64,000 bases of DNA from Stercorarius parasiticus (taxonomy: Eukaryota; Chordata; Aves; Charadriiformes; Stercorariidae): contig VWZL01002014.1 in NCBI GenBank assembly GCA_013396915.1, positions 1-64,000 on the forward strand. The letters are read 5' to 3'. Positions 1 through 13,757 of the stretch are shown piece by piece (the first letter of the stretch is position 1; the number at the start of each line of letters is the position of its first letter). The position numbers were made by a program, and so were the translations under genes. Below the pieces are notes generated by a model that was not told the origin of the DNA, did not search any database, and saw only the letters and a list, made by a program, of their open reading frames with translations.

Positions 1-623
1 GATTCTTAGCCATAAACACTCAAAAATGTCGTCATGCACATTATTAAGTTCTTGTCATTCAAAACTGCCCCTGACATAGAGGGCCACCCCACCACCTCTT
101 CTTCCTTGCCTATCCCTTCTGAAGAGTTGGTAGCTGTCAGTCACAGCCGATATCACTGATATCGGTAAGATAGATAGATGGTCTATAGTGACTCATTATT
201 TTCCTTTATAAACCTATTACTCCTAATGAAAAAACTTTTGTAAAAAGTTTAAAAAAACGTTAAAAAACCCTCTTCACTTTTAAGGAAAAAGTCATACAAG
301 TATCAAAATCATTGCCTCAAAATTCAAATTCTTTGACTTCTGAAATTCTGGTGGATTTCACAGAAATACCAACAAACTTTGTTTTACAAAATAATGGGTT
401 CTGAAGTCCTCTAAGTTCACTGTTTGAAGAAATTGGAATCTATTACAAATACTTGAATATAATTTACAATTTTGAGGAAAAAACTCTCATACTGCCCATC
501 TCGACACTTGCAGGCAAAAGAATGTTTTTAAAACTCTCCTCAGGACACACGAAGCACAAGCGAGGTATATTTCGGTAATTATTTTACTGTGAATCTGCAT
601 TTAAAGAAACACTACTCCTTTCT

Positions 624-661
624 CTTTGTTTTGGTGTTGGTTTGTTTTGGGGGTTTTTTTG
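624..661. repeat. T/G-rich low-complexity tract
   Basis: The stretch is composed almost only of T and G on the plus strand, with runs of T7 and G5. It belongs to a set of similar G/T or A/C tracts scattered through the window. No function is evident. Confidence 0.7.
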
Positions 662-2612
662 GACAATGTTTCTCCTTAATGCATTAGTCTCAACCCAGAT
701 TAAGACAACTCATTTTATCTCCAAAAAAATTACAACCAATGCAGAAAGGTTCTTGGGAATACCTTGTTCTGGCCAGTTTTCCCTCCGTTCCCTGTCTGTT
801 CAACACTCTGATGCTCAGGGATCAGTTGAGTGGGCCTCAATCTATATTCTTTATCACTTTTCCTTCCGTGCTGCTCCACCAAGACAGTTTGCAGGATTCA
901 ACAAAAAAAACCTGAGAGATCTACAGAAATCTAGGCTTGAATTATCCACTGTTTTGTGACATGCCAGAAAAGAGCTGGTCATTGCAGCAAACTGGATACC
1001 TCTGAAAAGTATCACAGAGGTCTTTCTCATTGTCAACGTTTCCAACGGCCACCAAAATCAGGTTATGAAGATGAAAAGCAAATGAATATCACAACCTTCT
1101 TCTGAAGAATCTCAAATGCAAACAATGACTTGTTTAACTTGATAAACAATAATATGCTCTCAGAAAATTCCTAAGAGGACTCAGATGATCTAAAACACCC
1201 TAGTAAAAGCATAAGGACAACAGTAAATATGAGCATAGCATGCACAGAGCTTGATTAATCCCCATTACAAATTAACGGATCAAGAGACAAATGAGTGCAT
1301 ATATTTGGTGATGCATAATAATTGCCTTAGGTGAAACAAGCTGTAGAAGTCTATAGCAACATTTCATAAAGAGAAAATAAGCATTAGCAACCAAAGTGAC
1401 TAAGTACTATACCTGCAGGATGAACGCTAATCAGCTAGTGTGTAACTTAGAGGCCTGGCAGGTGCAGAGAAAGCTGGAAGAGCACTCCAGTTCCTTTTCA
1501 TGATGAGGCCATTCTAAAAATATGTTATCAGTACCAGCAGGCAAGAGAAAAAACTACAAAGTGGCATACAAAGTAGGTGACAAGGAGGCCTCCAAGAGGG
1601 AGGAAAGCAGACAGACAGATGAGTTGAAAAGCACAACCTTACCAAGACAAAAAAAATCTCTCATAAAAGAAATGAAATGATGACTCAAAGAACAAGAAAA
1701 ACTAAGAAATTAACTCTCTTGCATGGAAAAGACTAATTTTTGACATGCTTTAAAAGGAAAGGTGATCCTTCTATCAAAATCCTGGCATGGCCCAGAACAC
1801 CACCAAGGTTAGAGTCCCTGCTCTTGCAAACTTCCCCACAGGCTTTGGGTATATAACCTCATGCCTCTTTCCCAGACCCCAGGTAGGTAAAATGGGAATA
1901 TTAACACTTGGTTTTTCTCAGGTGTTTATGAGGATAAATGCTCTAAGATTAAGGCATGCAGATACTGTTTATTTTGTGGTTTTATTTTATACTGTTTTGA
2001 CACACAACTATAAGCTGCAAAATTACAGCAAATTATTATTTGGTATCATCAAAATCGAAACAAATTAATTTTAGACATTTTACCTGTCACGCAGAAGTTT
2101 GTCATATAACACTTCTTAATTTCATTATACAACATGCTATGATACCACTACAGTTCTGCAACAAACACAACATACTGGACAAAAGCTTAATTCCTTTGCC
2201 TGCACAAAAAGGTGACTTCAGCACAACCTGAATAACCAGTCAAAACTGAAATTTAAGCTTATGGTGGGACAGGAGAATAGCAGCATGGAAACATTTTGCT
2301 CTAAATTTGCCAGGTCAAATCCTCTGTTACCACCACGGAGGATCTGACTGACCTACTTTGTGACACTGTATTGCAGCCTGACTTGTTCATGTTGGTGTAA
2401 CAAATGTAACCTGCAAAATTTTTTTTTTCATTTCATTTCAGACACTTAGAATTTTCCCTGTTATTTCAGGAACAATAAACCCTGAAGCTCATTATTAAAT
2501 CTCTTGAGAACACCTAGTTTCCTCTTGTTTCAACTATGCAGCTGAGGTGACATTTTAACTGAAAAAGATCATTTTAGGATTATATGGTTCAGCTGACTGG
2601 TTATTTTTTGAT

Positions 2613-2665
2613 ATATATACTACCTAATATATACCACTATAGATATATATACTATGTGATATTGA
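2613..2665. repeat. TA-rich degenerate microsatellite
   Basis: The segment has several ATATATA blocks interrupted by ACTACCTAA-like spacers. The spacer ACTACCTAA occurs twice (near 2619 and 2668), so it looks like a decayed tandem array. It lies about 360 bp downstream (in gene orientation) of the exon at 3023-3114. Confidence 0.6.
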
Positions 2666-3022
2666 TATACTACCTAAGAACATCCTCTACCTTAAGGCAT
2701 TAAATATCTGCAGGACTGAGTAGAAAGCAAAAACGCTGACTATACAATGGTAGCATATTTCCCCCTTAGCCACATATTTCACCACCACCACAATAAAATG
2801 CTTGATATTCATCAACGAGGGTAAAAGACTGTCACGCACAAATAGGTGCTTCAGTACATGAATCGAGTGCATTTTTAGGATGGGAAAGGGACAAGAAGGA
2901 AGAGATCGTGATGATGATGAACACAATGCAGATTCACAGGTGCAGCTGGAATGAGAAGTCAGTTTTGTCTTGCATGTTGATAAACCACACTTGAGTCAGC
3001 ATCAAACAGAAGATTTTCCTAC

Positions 3023-3114
3023 CTGGCAGGGAGCCGAGCCCTCTGAGCCAACAAAAGTTCTGTGGGTGCAGTAAGGTTCATCTCCCCATCCTGAAAGGAT
3101 ACCTGGGAAGCACC
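3023..3114 (-). CDS. PARD3B: PARD3B exon in the linker just before PDZ1
   Basis: A 92-nt exon encodes 30 codons plus two bases, reading GASQVSFQDGEM and then NLTAPTELLLAQRARLPA. The acceptor is CTCTCAACAG (weak pyrimidine tract) and the donor is CCAG followed by GTAGGA. It enters in phase 0, which matches the phase-0 end of the preceding exon, and leaves in phase 2; read on, the frame stops at once inside the intron (AGG TAG). The TELL motif, preceded by an acidic stretch, aligns with the linker before PDZ1 in human PARD3B as I recall it, but the rest is divergent, so the call leans on phase and position. PARD3B is a scaffold related to PAR-3 that binds polarity proteins at cell junctions; this segment is predicted to be disordered. 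A second phase is also open, which lowers certainty. Confidence 0.6.
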
Positions 3115-5552
3115 CTGTTGAGAGATTTCAAAGCACATTTTCAGTCTATGTACATATTGATGCATATAGAACAATGGCTGTATTTATATTTTTGAGTGAA
3201 TATTTGGAAGAGAAAGCAAATCATAAGTAACATCATCTCACTGACAATGAGGACTGAAGGACCCATTCTCTATGTGGCGTACATAACGTGGCGTTCTGAG
3301 AAACAGGAGGGTATGTCAAGTCCTGCTCCTCACACTGGCGTCCCACCGTGCTTCCCCTGGAGAAGCCTGTGGTACTGTTTCCTTGTCTGCCTATCGAACC
3401 CAAATGTCACTCTTTCCCATCCTGAGCCACCTCTTTTCTCACAATGGATTCCACAGACCTTGGATAAACCCAATGGCTTTTTTTTTTCTGCACTTTCTAT
3501 CCCTTAGTAGTATTTATCTGGCAAAGATATGTTTTCACAGTAACTTCACGGAAGAAGAAATGATGTAACCATTTAGTGAGACACAGAAACACAGCACAGG
3601 CAGGGACCTGACATTAATGCTAGAGCTCTTGAAAACCATTATTTAACTTAACTTTCCTTTTCTGATCATTAGACTCTTAATGTTTGCATTTTTTCCATAC
3701 TGGGAGAGGGAAAGAGGTACCAGTGCGATAAGTCCACTGTCAGCAGGTGATATATTAGCTTTAATGTACTGTACTTCATTGCGACCCTTATGGCAATAAT
3801 GTAAACAGAGCAAAATTCGTAACACAGACCTTCTTTGGAGAGGTCACTTCTGCCAACTCTGCAACAGGAATATAGCTGGAAGACATAAATCTTCAGCTGT
3901 CAACACACTAAGAGAATTCAATTCAGAGCTTGATCTTAACTAGATAAAGCCTAAAGTTAATCATTATTTTTATGTTGTTGCAGTGGTACAGTTTTCCAGC
4001 GTATATACTTGCCATATCAAGTTGTCTCAAGGCAAAAAGGTAGCAACGTTATAAATTAATTCCAAAGAACACAGCCAACTAGATAGGTAATTTAATTTTC
4101 AATAAAAGCTCTACACTGTGTATTAAAACTTCCAATTTCTCTCAAAAGATGGCTCTACTCAGAAAGATAACTTTAAAAGTTTGGTGTTTTCAGTCCCTCA
4201 AAGATTTGTAGAACTTATTTTCCGGGGGTTGTTTTTCATTTTAAAAAAGAATCACGACCAGCCCTGCAAGCAAACCTTTGGAATATAAATCAAGCTGGAT
4301 CCCCTTTTGGTTCACACACCACTTTTGAACCTATAATATTGGTAGGAATTCTCTTTGTGTGTTAATCAGAGCACAAGCCAACAGACTTGGCTTCCACTGC
4401 AAGACCAATATAGCTCACTGAACGCAAACTTCTGTCACTAATGGAAGAACTATTTTAAAAAAACGCGTATAGAGTATGTGCCATCTTTTCCAATCATCTT
4501 CACAGTGGAACCACATGTCAAGGAGCAATTCTTGTTATATGAAGCATATTCCATACTAACCTCATAAATCAGGAGCTCAACCTCAAGCAGCAACAGAAAT
4601 GTGACACTCAGCCTTCATATGCTGACTTCATCTTGGAAAAAGAAAGCGCCTTGGTAGCAACAGATGCCAGAAGCAACAAACCTTTTAACAATAATGCTCC
4701 CAGCAAAGCTAACCTCCTTTAGCTAGCCACTAGAACCACTGGTACTACAAAGGTTCTTTTTTTGGAAGGTTGAAAACAGCCAAGCCATGAGCAGATTTTG
4801 TGAATTAACTAGACTTTCTTTTCGTCCAGACGCTGGCTGCAACATGGTGTTGCTCAGTGCATGACACACAACTTGCTACTCATATCTCAGAACTATTTTG
4901 CTATTTAAAGCCTCCCTTACAGCCTATACACGTCTGCATAAGCTACGTTATTTCTCTATTTCTGGGCTTTTGGTTACTGTAGTGTGGTTATGTCCATACT
5001 TGTCCTCCATCTCCTCTCCCTTTGGAAACAGATTTCACAGTAAATGACAAAAACTGATGTTCAGAACACAATCTCATATCATGTTTCTGTTGACCGATTC
5101 ACAGGTTTTAAACCCCACGGAACCATTTTTTGATCAACAAGTCTAATCTCACACTGGGAATTAGATTTGTTTAGTGACACGGCACAATATTGGTAAGGGC
5201 ACAGTTGCACTCCAAGATAAGTAAGAGGTTCTTACAAGAAAATAGAAACCAATAGCTTTTTTTTCTGCTAAAAACCAGACCAGCAACAAGCGTCTTGAAG
5301 CTGGATAACAGGGTTATTATAGATATTAGGGGTATCAGACCTTCAGAAGAGTCTTCAAGAACAGATTTAAAGACGTGTCACAAATGTTTCAAGGCATGGT
5401 CATTCCTGTGACAGAAAATAATCGTCCAGCCTTGTGAGGTGCCTGACAGTCCCACATTTTCATCATTCCACAAGATAAAACTTCTGTGAGGAATTGAAGG
5501 ATGAAGTTTGGAGTCTGTAACTGCAATTACAGCTCTTTTTTTTTTTTTTTTG

Positions 5553-5553
5553 N
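5553..5553. other. Single ambiguous base in a poly-T run
   Basis: One N follows a T17 run at 5535-5551 and a G. It most likely reflects unresolved homopolymer length in the assembly. Confidence 0.95.
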
Positions 5554-8500
5554 TAAATTTGAGGGTAAAAGCTCCTAAAGAAAAGCTACCCTCTCCTGAG
5601 CTGGACAGAAGCGTGCCGAGGGACTTCAGAAACATGCAGAGGGAAGTTCAGTGTCACAGCCCCCATCCTGCACACCACTGCCTGTTATGATTTGAAGGCA
5701 TATAGTGCTCACACATAGCACAGATTATCACATGCTCAAGACAGTAAACACAAAGCCAGATATACTTAAAGTCTTAACTGATCAAGGAAACATGAACCAT
5801 AACACTGAAATTATAATTGAGGTCTCTGAGAATAACATTAGAGCTCCAGTCACGTAACAATCACTACAAATGGACAAATTCCTTTCATACTTCAGCATTT
5901 CATTAGAAGCACAGTAAATTTAAACAGACCATCTCCTGCTCAACTAGCAGAATGATAGCAAACCAACAATGCACAAGTAAAGACACTATTAGAAGACAAT
6001 GATCCAATACACACAAAAATTCTCAATCTCTTCTTCATATTTTAAAGACTGATTGTCAGTTTTTCAATACTATCAGAATTAATGACACTGACTGCCAAAA
6101 CTTGACTCAAACTCAGCTGACAGTGTAATAGATTTACAGTGACAGAATTGCAGTTTTCACTTAGGAAATAGGAATAAAATGCAAAATAGCGTGGTAAAAA
6201 CATAAGCCAAGGCGGCATATGCACCTAAGAAAAATGGGATTTTTAAAAATTTATTTACATAGGGATAATATGAATCAGAAAATTTTTCTTAGTGCTGCAA
6301 AAAGCGTGTTCTTCAAATTAGGACTGAAGCAGAGGAGAGGAATGCTATTAAATAATAGTCCTCTGCAAACAACAGTAACCCAAATGCTTGAGAATCTCAT
6401 ATTCATTATGTGACAGCTCTGAAATTAGGTAAACGCATATGTGTGACTGTAGAAAGAGTGACAGAGTACACACCAGTAACATTTTCTACTCTATGAACGT
6501 GCACAGTCTTCTCAATTCAACAGTCAGCACGGACATATATTAGCCCCAACAACAAATATGCTGGAATCAGCCATGGGTCTTATTGAGGTTAGGGAGTATG
6601 ATAAATTTTCTGGTTTTTTCTTTCGTTTTTGAAAATGCTCCTTTCATAAAAAACACAAAACATCTAGAGGGGGGAAAAGCAGCAGTGGCACTTTTGGACA
6701 GAAACGTGAAAGTATCCGATTCTGGCTAGAAAAAGAGGAAGAGACAGAATTGACTGAAAACAGTCAAAACAACTGTTTCTATTTCAAACAAAGGGTGCAG
6801 CCCTGAGCAGCTAACAGAGCGGACGGCTGACAGCCCGGCTATCAACCAGCCCCATTGCTCTGTTTTCACTATCTTTGCAATCCAGAAAACCTGGATTTCA
6901 ATAGCTTTAAAAAACTGCACCAGTTCTGTTTTCTAACTAAACTCTGGATATAGTGTAGTTTTGCATTACATTTTAGCTAAAAAGAAATCTTCTGTTGACG
7001 TTCTTCTGTACCTAAATTTTGCATTCACCCAAAAAGTGGACTATATCACCTAGCCCAGTAAGACAGCTTTAAAAATATCCATGGGCCACCAGTGGCCATA
7101 AAAGGGCCCTAAATCACCTCAGTCCTCCCTGATAGGCTCAGAATACTATTCAGACAAGAAGTAAATTTGCAGGTAGTATAAAATTGCAAATATATCACTT
7201 TTAGAAAGCTAGACAGGAAAAAACATCCTCTTCTACTTTGAAAAAAAAAATCTTATTAAACAATATCCAACATGGGACATACCTCAGAACTAGATACATT
7301 TAGAGAATAAGAATTCTACATAAACAACTGGAGAAAATCCTGAGTGCAGGGTACAGTTGCAGTATAAAATGGCCATTAAAGACTAACAATAAACTTGAAG
7401 GAAATGAATAAGATGTATTAGTACGAAATACACATGGTATCCACTCAAATCGGGACTGAAGCAGTCTGGTATAACCAAGGGAAAGTATCTGTATCTGAAA
7501 CTTTCTTTTAATGACTAAGTTAAAAGTGAAAATGTATGTCTGAAGTTCCAGTTTACTGTATTGTATTCCCTGAGGGCATCGGCTTTTTAAAACAAAGGAA
7601 AGGCAACCAAACCCTATAGCAGAAGGTCAGGGAGCAGGGTGGCAGGCTGCAGAGCTCGCTCTCCCTGCTTGGCCAACAGTAAGCCTTCTTCCAAGGAGGT
7701 TCAGTGGGAGTTCAGATCCTACCAACATAACAAACAGTCAGATGCAAGGAAACCCGGGGGTGAAAGGATGCTTAGTTTACAAATGCAGGAAATGTCTCAT
7801 CTACTGCTCTCACAACAGACAACTTTAATTACTGTATTTAAAAATTGAACATTTTTAGCAACACTTTCAGGATCATGTGAGCATTTCTGACAGCCAGAAT
7901 GAGTTTAAAAAGCCATAGCACTATTTTTAGCTTTAAAAATCAGCACTTTCATAAATATTCCCAAACCAATTAGTCAGCGTTACAAAGTAAAGGTGTTTAC
8001 CTTTAGTTACAGCAACAAATGCAACAGCTGACATTGCATACAGAAGACGATCCTCAAGACCATATATCTCAAGCAACACATACAAATGCTTTGTTTTGTT
8101 GAGCAATAATATAACCAAGCACAGGTTAAAATATGATAGTATTTTATACATATCTTGATGTAACGTCCAACAGTTAGATACAGAGCTGTTCTCAAATTCT
8201 GGCCAATTGTACACGACTATGCCTCAGAAAGGCTTCTCCACGGCTCGCTTTGGTCTGTTGGGACAAAACATAAGCTGTGTGTGTATGTGCGTTTCTGAAA
8301 TGGCTAAGAAACTTCGTGTGACCACAATAACCAATGCCCTTCATCACGATACTTGTGCCACTCTCCGACTGCAAAAACAAGAATGCAGCGAACCACAAGT
8401 CTTAAAAATGTTTTAGACTCAAAATCGGTATCTAGATCCCCCCATTTGGCCTTAAATCCACAATGGGCCTAATAAAAGCTGTAGTCCTAAAACCCTACAT

Positions 8501-10311
8501 TAAGAAAACAGTTTTTAATCTTTATTGCTTGCAAAGTACAGAGTTCAGGCTATCTCAAGGCCAGGGAACACTCTGACAAGTGAAACACGTAACAAGCTAC
8601 CAGTTAGCAGAAACCTGTTCTTAAAACACCTTTGCAGAAGAAAAAAATTTGTTAACTGAGGAAAAGCATTAAAATCAGGGGTTCTGAATAGGTTAAACAT
8701 TACACATTGTAAAATACCAGCTTCCAAAGAGCTACACAAAACTTAAAGTCATTCAAATATTAGATATGAAAACAAAGTTGGTATCAATATCTGCGTTTCA
8801 CCTGTTTAGCTAACACCTTTCATTACGATGCTAATACCAGACTACCATCTTGCCTACACAGCTTTACGTAACACCCCAGACCAACTCGTAATCCTGAAAT
8901 ATATTTAAGAATGGTTTACTATTGCAAAAGTAGGCATAACAATGCCACAAAAAAATTCCAGATTGTTAGTTTAACATATAACTTTCCTTTTTTCCACCTA
9001 AATAAGCATAACGAAGTATCAAACATCCTTTGAAAACCAACAAATAATTGAAAACTAAGTTGCTTAGTATGCTCATAAACACCACAGAGCTTGTCCAAAC
9101 GAGACAACGTTGATCAACAGACACGTGAGCTGTCATTCTTAAACAAGTGTATTTATAACCACAACTAATTTATCTCAATTAAAAAATTCCTAACCATCTA
9201 ACATCCCCACAGTATAACTATCACCAATATATCAAGAATGGAAACCAATGCAAAGCAAGCTAATAAAATGCTGCTAAACTAAGGAAAAAATATTAGTGTT
9301 TGTTACTCCATATTTCTTACTTTTCCAGTGGTCTGCTCGATTTAAATCACTCTGCCTACACAAAACATGTTAAGTATTTTTAAGCAGCTTACAATACTTC
9401 CATTTCACTTACTGATTAAACTACATCATCCTCTCAACTATTCAGAATGACATTCATTTGAGATGGATAATTGATGCAATTGTGCAGTATCTACAAATGC
9501 AATTAATTACTTGCTAAAGATAATTTTTAGGCAGGCAACAAATATGAAAATAAGAATCATACAGCTTCTTTCAATGTTGTCAATTGAAATGTATTCTACT
9601 GGATTGGTAAAAGATATTTTTCAACATAAGAATAGCTGTACATCTTCAGATATTTTTAATAATATGCAAGTGGATTCATGTTTAATTAGCACAGCAGAAA
9701 GAAAAAACATACTACAGTACCGCTTTTAGCAAGTACATGACATTTTCGGGAACCACAACAGCAACATTTTCCCTCTCAGCTACCAACAGATTTCTTGAAT
9801 ATTGTAGTGAGCTTTGGTCCTGGCCCTTAAAAAGATACTGTAAACCAAGGGCATAAATAGACACTCTCCTGGGAATCAGTCGGGAGCAAGAAATTATTCC
9901 CCCAAATTGCTTGCTAACAACTCTCTGCTGAGCGTTATCATCACAGCTGAACTCTGCTGGTGGATTACATACACTGCAGTGGTGTTCACTGCAGAAATCA
10001 AGCTGGCTGAAACCTCCTTCCCCGGCAGGTCCGACTACTCTGGCCAACTTTGCACTGAAGCAGATTAGGAGCAACTGTATCACATGAACAGTTCAACTGA
10101 AGTACTCAGTACCACCGTGACAAGTGGGATAGGAACACCTTACGCGCACATGTCTTTCAAAAATTATTGCTTATGCCTTAAACTCAGTGGTCAACAACTT
10201 CTGTCAAAAGAGCATGAGGGCAAATTCTGACGAGTAAACAGGGCACTCTCACAGTGAAGCTAGGGAGAAGAGCACCTCATGGGGTTAAGCCTGGGAGGCA
10301 ATGTCTTCTAT

Positions 10312-10408
10312 CCAGTAGTAATTAGGAATTACTTCAAGGTGCCTGCTGGCTTTGGACCAGTAGTAATTCCTAATTACTATTGGTCCAAAGCCAGCAGGCA
10401 TCTTGAAG
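10312..10408. repeat. Near-perfect hairpin with 37-bp arms and a duplicated arm tip
   Basis: Positions 10332-10368 pair with 10372-10408 across a 3-nt loop (CCT). Only two of 37 positions fail to pair as Watson-Crick, and both are G:T, so an RNA copied from the plus strand sequence would pair fully with two G-U wobbles. The 12-bp arm tip CCAGTAGTAATT also occurs as a direct copy at 10312-10323, where it runs on into AGGAATTACT, the inverse of the loop region. No terminal inverted repeats of a known DNA transposon, and no flanking direct repeat, were recognised. A template-switch event during replication is the simplest explanation. Confidence 0.85.
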
Positions 10409-10412
10409 GCCT

Positions 10413-10467
10413 GCAAGATATTGTTAATATCAAACAAATTTTGGCAAGATATTGTTAATATCAAACA
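10413..10467. repeat. Two direct copies of a 24-bp unit
   Basis: GCAAGATATTGTTAATATCA plus AACA occurs at 10413-10436 and again, without change, at 10444-10467 (31-bp period, spacer AATTTTG). The core GATATT-GTT-AATATC is itself an inverted repeat. It begins 5 bp after the hairpin at 10332-10408, so the two rearrangements may share an origin. Confidence 0.85.
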
Positions 10468-11284
10468 CAGCTCCCAGGGAGCACAGGAGTCAGCAGGAAC
10501 CAAAACCAGAGGAGCCTCAGTTCTTCAGGGACACAAGCTACACCAATCAGTTTCTCACCTCTTAAATCCCACTGAGCTCTTCTGGAAATACTCAGCCTCT
10601 ACACGTAAAACACACCTTGCCAATACCAACCTTCAAAATATTCTCCCTAACCCTTCCTGCTCTACCTACTCACAACTTGTTTCCAGTCTTAACCCTTCAG
10701 AAAATCTAACTGAGGAGTGTTCTCTGTATGGAAACAGCAATGCTGTTTCTCAAAGTCCTACACAAACAGCAAGTTCTTTATTTTTAAGAGTAGCAACGAT
10801 TGGTTTAGGCCTGGAGATCAAAATTGTTACATTTAATTTTGGTCATGACAGTCTCCAAGAGCCCTCAGCTGAAAAATTTTTCTAACACTGAGAGAAAAAA
10901 AAAAAAAAAGTAAAATTTCCACTAGTTGTAACAGTACCGGAGTTCACACTTTTCTTGGCAGTTGTTTTGATTGGGTGAAGGGAAGGAAGAGGTGCAGCCT
11001 GAGTGCCTAAGTACTTCCCTTTGTGAAGGGCTCGGAGGAAAAGAAAAAAGAAAAAATTCCCTCAGTTAAAAAGACTCCAGAAGTAGCTTTCATGCACATA
11101 AAACTCTGGACTTAAGCCCAATATTTTAAGAATTTCCAGGGTGAGGTGTGAGCAACGTCTTTTCCAAAGCAGCAGAAAAGCCGCTTTTAAAAGCATTGAT
11201 AACATATTGATAAATATTTGGATTTAGCACCTCTACTGGCCAAGAACCAATCTTTGAAGTGAAAGGAAGTGTTTCAGTAGTGGG

Positions 11285-11372
11285 CCAAAAAAAAAAAAAA
11301 AAAGGAAAAAAAAATGAACCCAACCCCAAAAAAACCAAAAAACGCAAGCCCACCACCACCCCCCCAAAAACT
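11285..11372. repeat. A/C-rich low-complexity tract
   Basis: It starts with an A17 run and continues as almost pure A and C with poly-C segments, interrupted by a few G and T. It could be the decayed tail of a retroposon, but no body is recognisable next to it. Confidence 0.7.
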
Positions 11373-12894
11373 ACTGGAAACATACATAATACGGTAATTG
11401 TTCACAACTTTTAGGAGCTGTCAATCAATATTGGAATAATTACTGAAAGGATGGAGTAACTGGCCAGCGATATGATCATTGGCACCTTTAAAACAGAGGA
11501 TACGTTTATTACCCTTCTCCCTCATTTATCACACTGATTTTAATTGCCTACTTTGATCAGGTAGGCATTCAAACATACATATGCTACTGAATGCTTCTAG
11601 AGGGGTTTGCATAATGGAAAACACATTAGGATTCTACAGGGTGTACAGAATTTTAGAAAATTAACCTCTATTTTCTACCATTGGAAAACACGGGGGTCTG
11701 TCCTATATCAGATAAAAATTAGTTTACCAATACCTGCAGAAAGAGGTAAAGTCAACATATAGCTCTTTTCTTGATGAAGACTATATTAATAGGAGAAAGT
11801 AGCAGCAAAATTGGGTAGAGAACATTACTGACTTAAATACCCCTCTACTGTTTCTGAGTGTGTCTGCATGGTCTTTTGAAGATATACACAGGCTCTCTGC
11901 CTACAACACAAACCAACTAGACACTACAAAAAAGTATTAGAAGGTCAGTGTGCCTGAGGAAGTATTTTTTGCATCTCAGCAAGATTATTAATTTTAGCTC
12001 ACCGATACTAATATTCTGGCTAACATGAAGCGCGGCAACTCTTGTGCCTAGGTTTTAGAGGTCACGCAGATAAATCCTGAGAATCTACTAGGATATTAAT
12101 ATTCATATTTTATTTACCTTTTAGTGTTCTAATTATATTTTAAGGACTATTGCTAAATTTATTGTCCAGAAATCCATGGGTGGTCTTTTATTTGCAGAGA
12201 ACATTTACCACTGCTCTCAGCAATACAAGGCAGTGAAGAAGCAGGTGTTTCCAAGCTAAAACTTGTAATTTCTTCTGTATCATCCACTTGGAGACAAAAA
12301 TCTATGTTCAAAGAAAGTACACAACCTTTGGACATTTGAGTTACTATATACATTATTTGTAAGCATTCCCATGGCAACAAGCATAATTTAAAAACTGCAC
12401 TATCATGAGCTCTACAAACGCACACTAATCCCTTCTCTTGGTTGGAAATTGCCATTGGGCAATTGATATTGCAAAAATAGGAATGAAATTCATATTTCTA
12501 CAAGAAAATACACCAAATTTTCTCACACCAAGAGAACATCAGCATTACGTTCCCTAGCTTGATTCACGTTTTTAAGTTTCCCAAAATCTTTAATTGACAG
12601 AACCTCTTACAAGAGTTTTGCAAACTACAAATCTATATTTTGACTCCTTTCTTATTTGTGCAAAATGGAACTGGTTGTATTCCTTTTTAAAAGTAAATGA
12701 AAAAATCTCTGAAGCAATTATACATTACATCAAGATAATTTCTTCGTGAAAGTATTACTTAGTGAACATCTAAGTCTTATCTAGACACTCTTATACGTGA
12801 TGCCACATCACCATTTCCCTCAAAAACAGAATTCAGATTTTATTTACACCACAGAAAATCACCAATTTTGAACACTTAAAAAAAAGAGCAACAT

Positions 12895-12970
12895 AACCCC
12901 CCCCAAACCTGCAAACTAATGCACAATACAGAAAATTAAAAAAAACCAACCAAACAAAACAAAACAACAC
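12895..12970. repeat. C8 run and (CAAAA)-like tract
   Basis: A C8 run at 12897-12904 is followed by 12937-12970, which consists of A and C in CAAAC/CAAAA units. It resembles the A/C tract at 11285-11372. Confidence 0.7.
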
Positions 12971-13757
12971 TTTACAAATGTAATTGGAGTACCGAATAAA
13001 AACTTTCTGCTTTTGGTACACTAATATGTCCTCAATATTGCCTGAAAGGCTTCTAAAGAATGTGTATTATCTAAAAGCTGAACATACAAATGATACTTTA
13101 GCCTCACATCTTTAATCCTGGCAATAAATCCTTTATTGAATTCACCTCTTTCATCCAAATGAAAATACGTATATATTCGCTACCACCAGCAATGACAGTA
13201 GCAGTGAACAACAATGGTTTCTAAAATTTAAAAACCACACCCATTTTCAGGATTAAACAAGGGACTTCACTACAGATTGTATTTGATATTTTGCTACTAA
13301 TTCTCTTTATGAATGGAGCGTATAACGTGATGCCTTAAACAAGCTAGGCTGGTCAATAGCAATCCATAGTTCTGTTGATTCTGTAACAGCAAGGAAAATC
13401 AAATCGTTACCATCCATTGGCCTGCTAAGCTCCGCTCACAGCCTGCGAGGGCCAACGCTAAACTTTGTCTTTGATCAGAAATCTCAACTCATTGCTTTGG
13501 AAATTAAACAGTAACATCAGTAAGATGCTGTAATGATACAAGAATGCTCTTTATCTTGCTTTACAAGTCACTGTCATAGCCATATTTAAGTCAAGATGAC
13601 AGTCGCTTCAGTAACCAACACCAGATGAAACTTCGGAAAAAGACATAGCTGATCACATTGCTCTCATCTTCTCAGACATGCCTCTGTAACGCACCACTAA
13701 TCGTGATAGACTGAGATATTCCCAGTAATCAGTGGGTCACACTCATATCCAAAGAGC

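Larger units (their letters stand above)
1..3022 (-). other. PARD3B: PARD3B intron, partial (downstream of the third exon seen here)
   Basis: This is the 5' part of the intron that follows the exon at 3023-3114; it begins with GTAGGA on the minus strand and runs off the window. It is AT-rich with no exon, RNA gene or young transposon that I recognise. It holds a T/G-rich tract at 624-661 and TA-rich low-complexity sequence at 2613-2665. The PDZ1 exon expected next was not found here and should lie beyond position 1. Open frames in this stretch are short and carry no recognisable domain. Confidence 0.7.

Noticed and set aside
9712..10083. 123-codon minus-strand frame
   Set aside because: It lies inside the 30.7-kb intron, has no recognisable domain, and its composition matches non-coding surroundings.
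10332..10408. Pre-microRNA hairpin
   Set aside because: The loop is 3 nt and the arms lack the bulges typical of microRNA precursors; a replication rearrangement explains it better.
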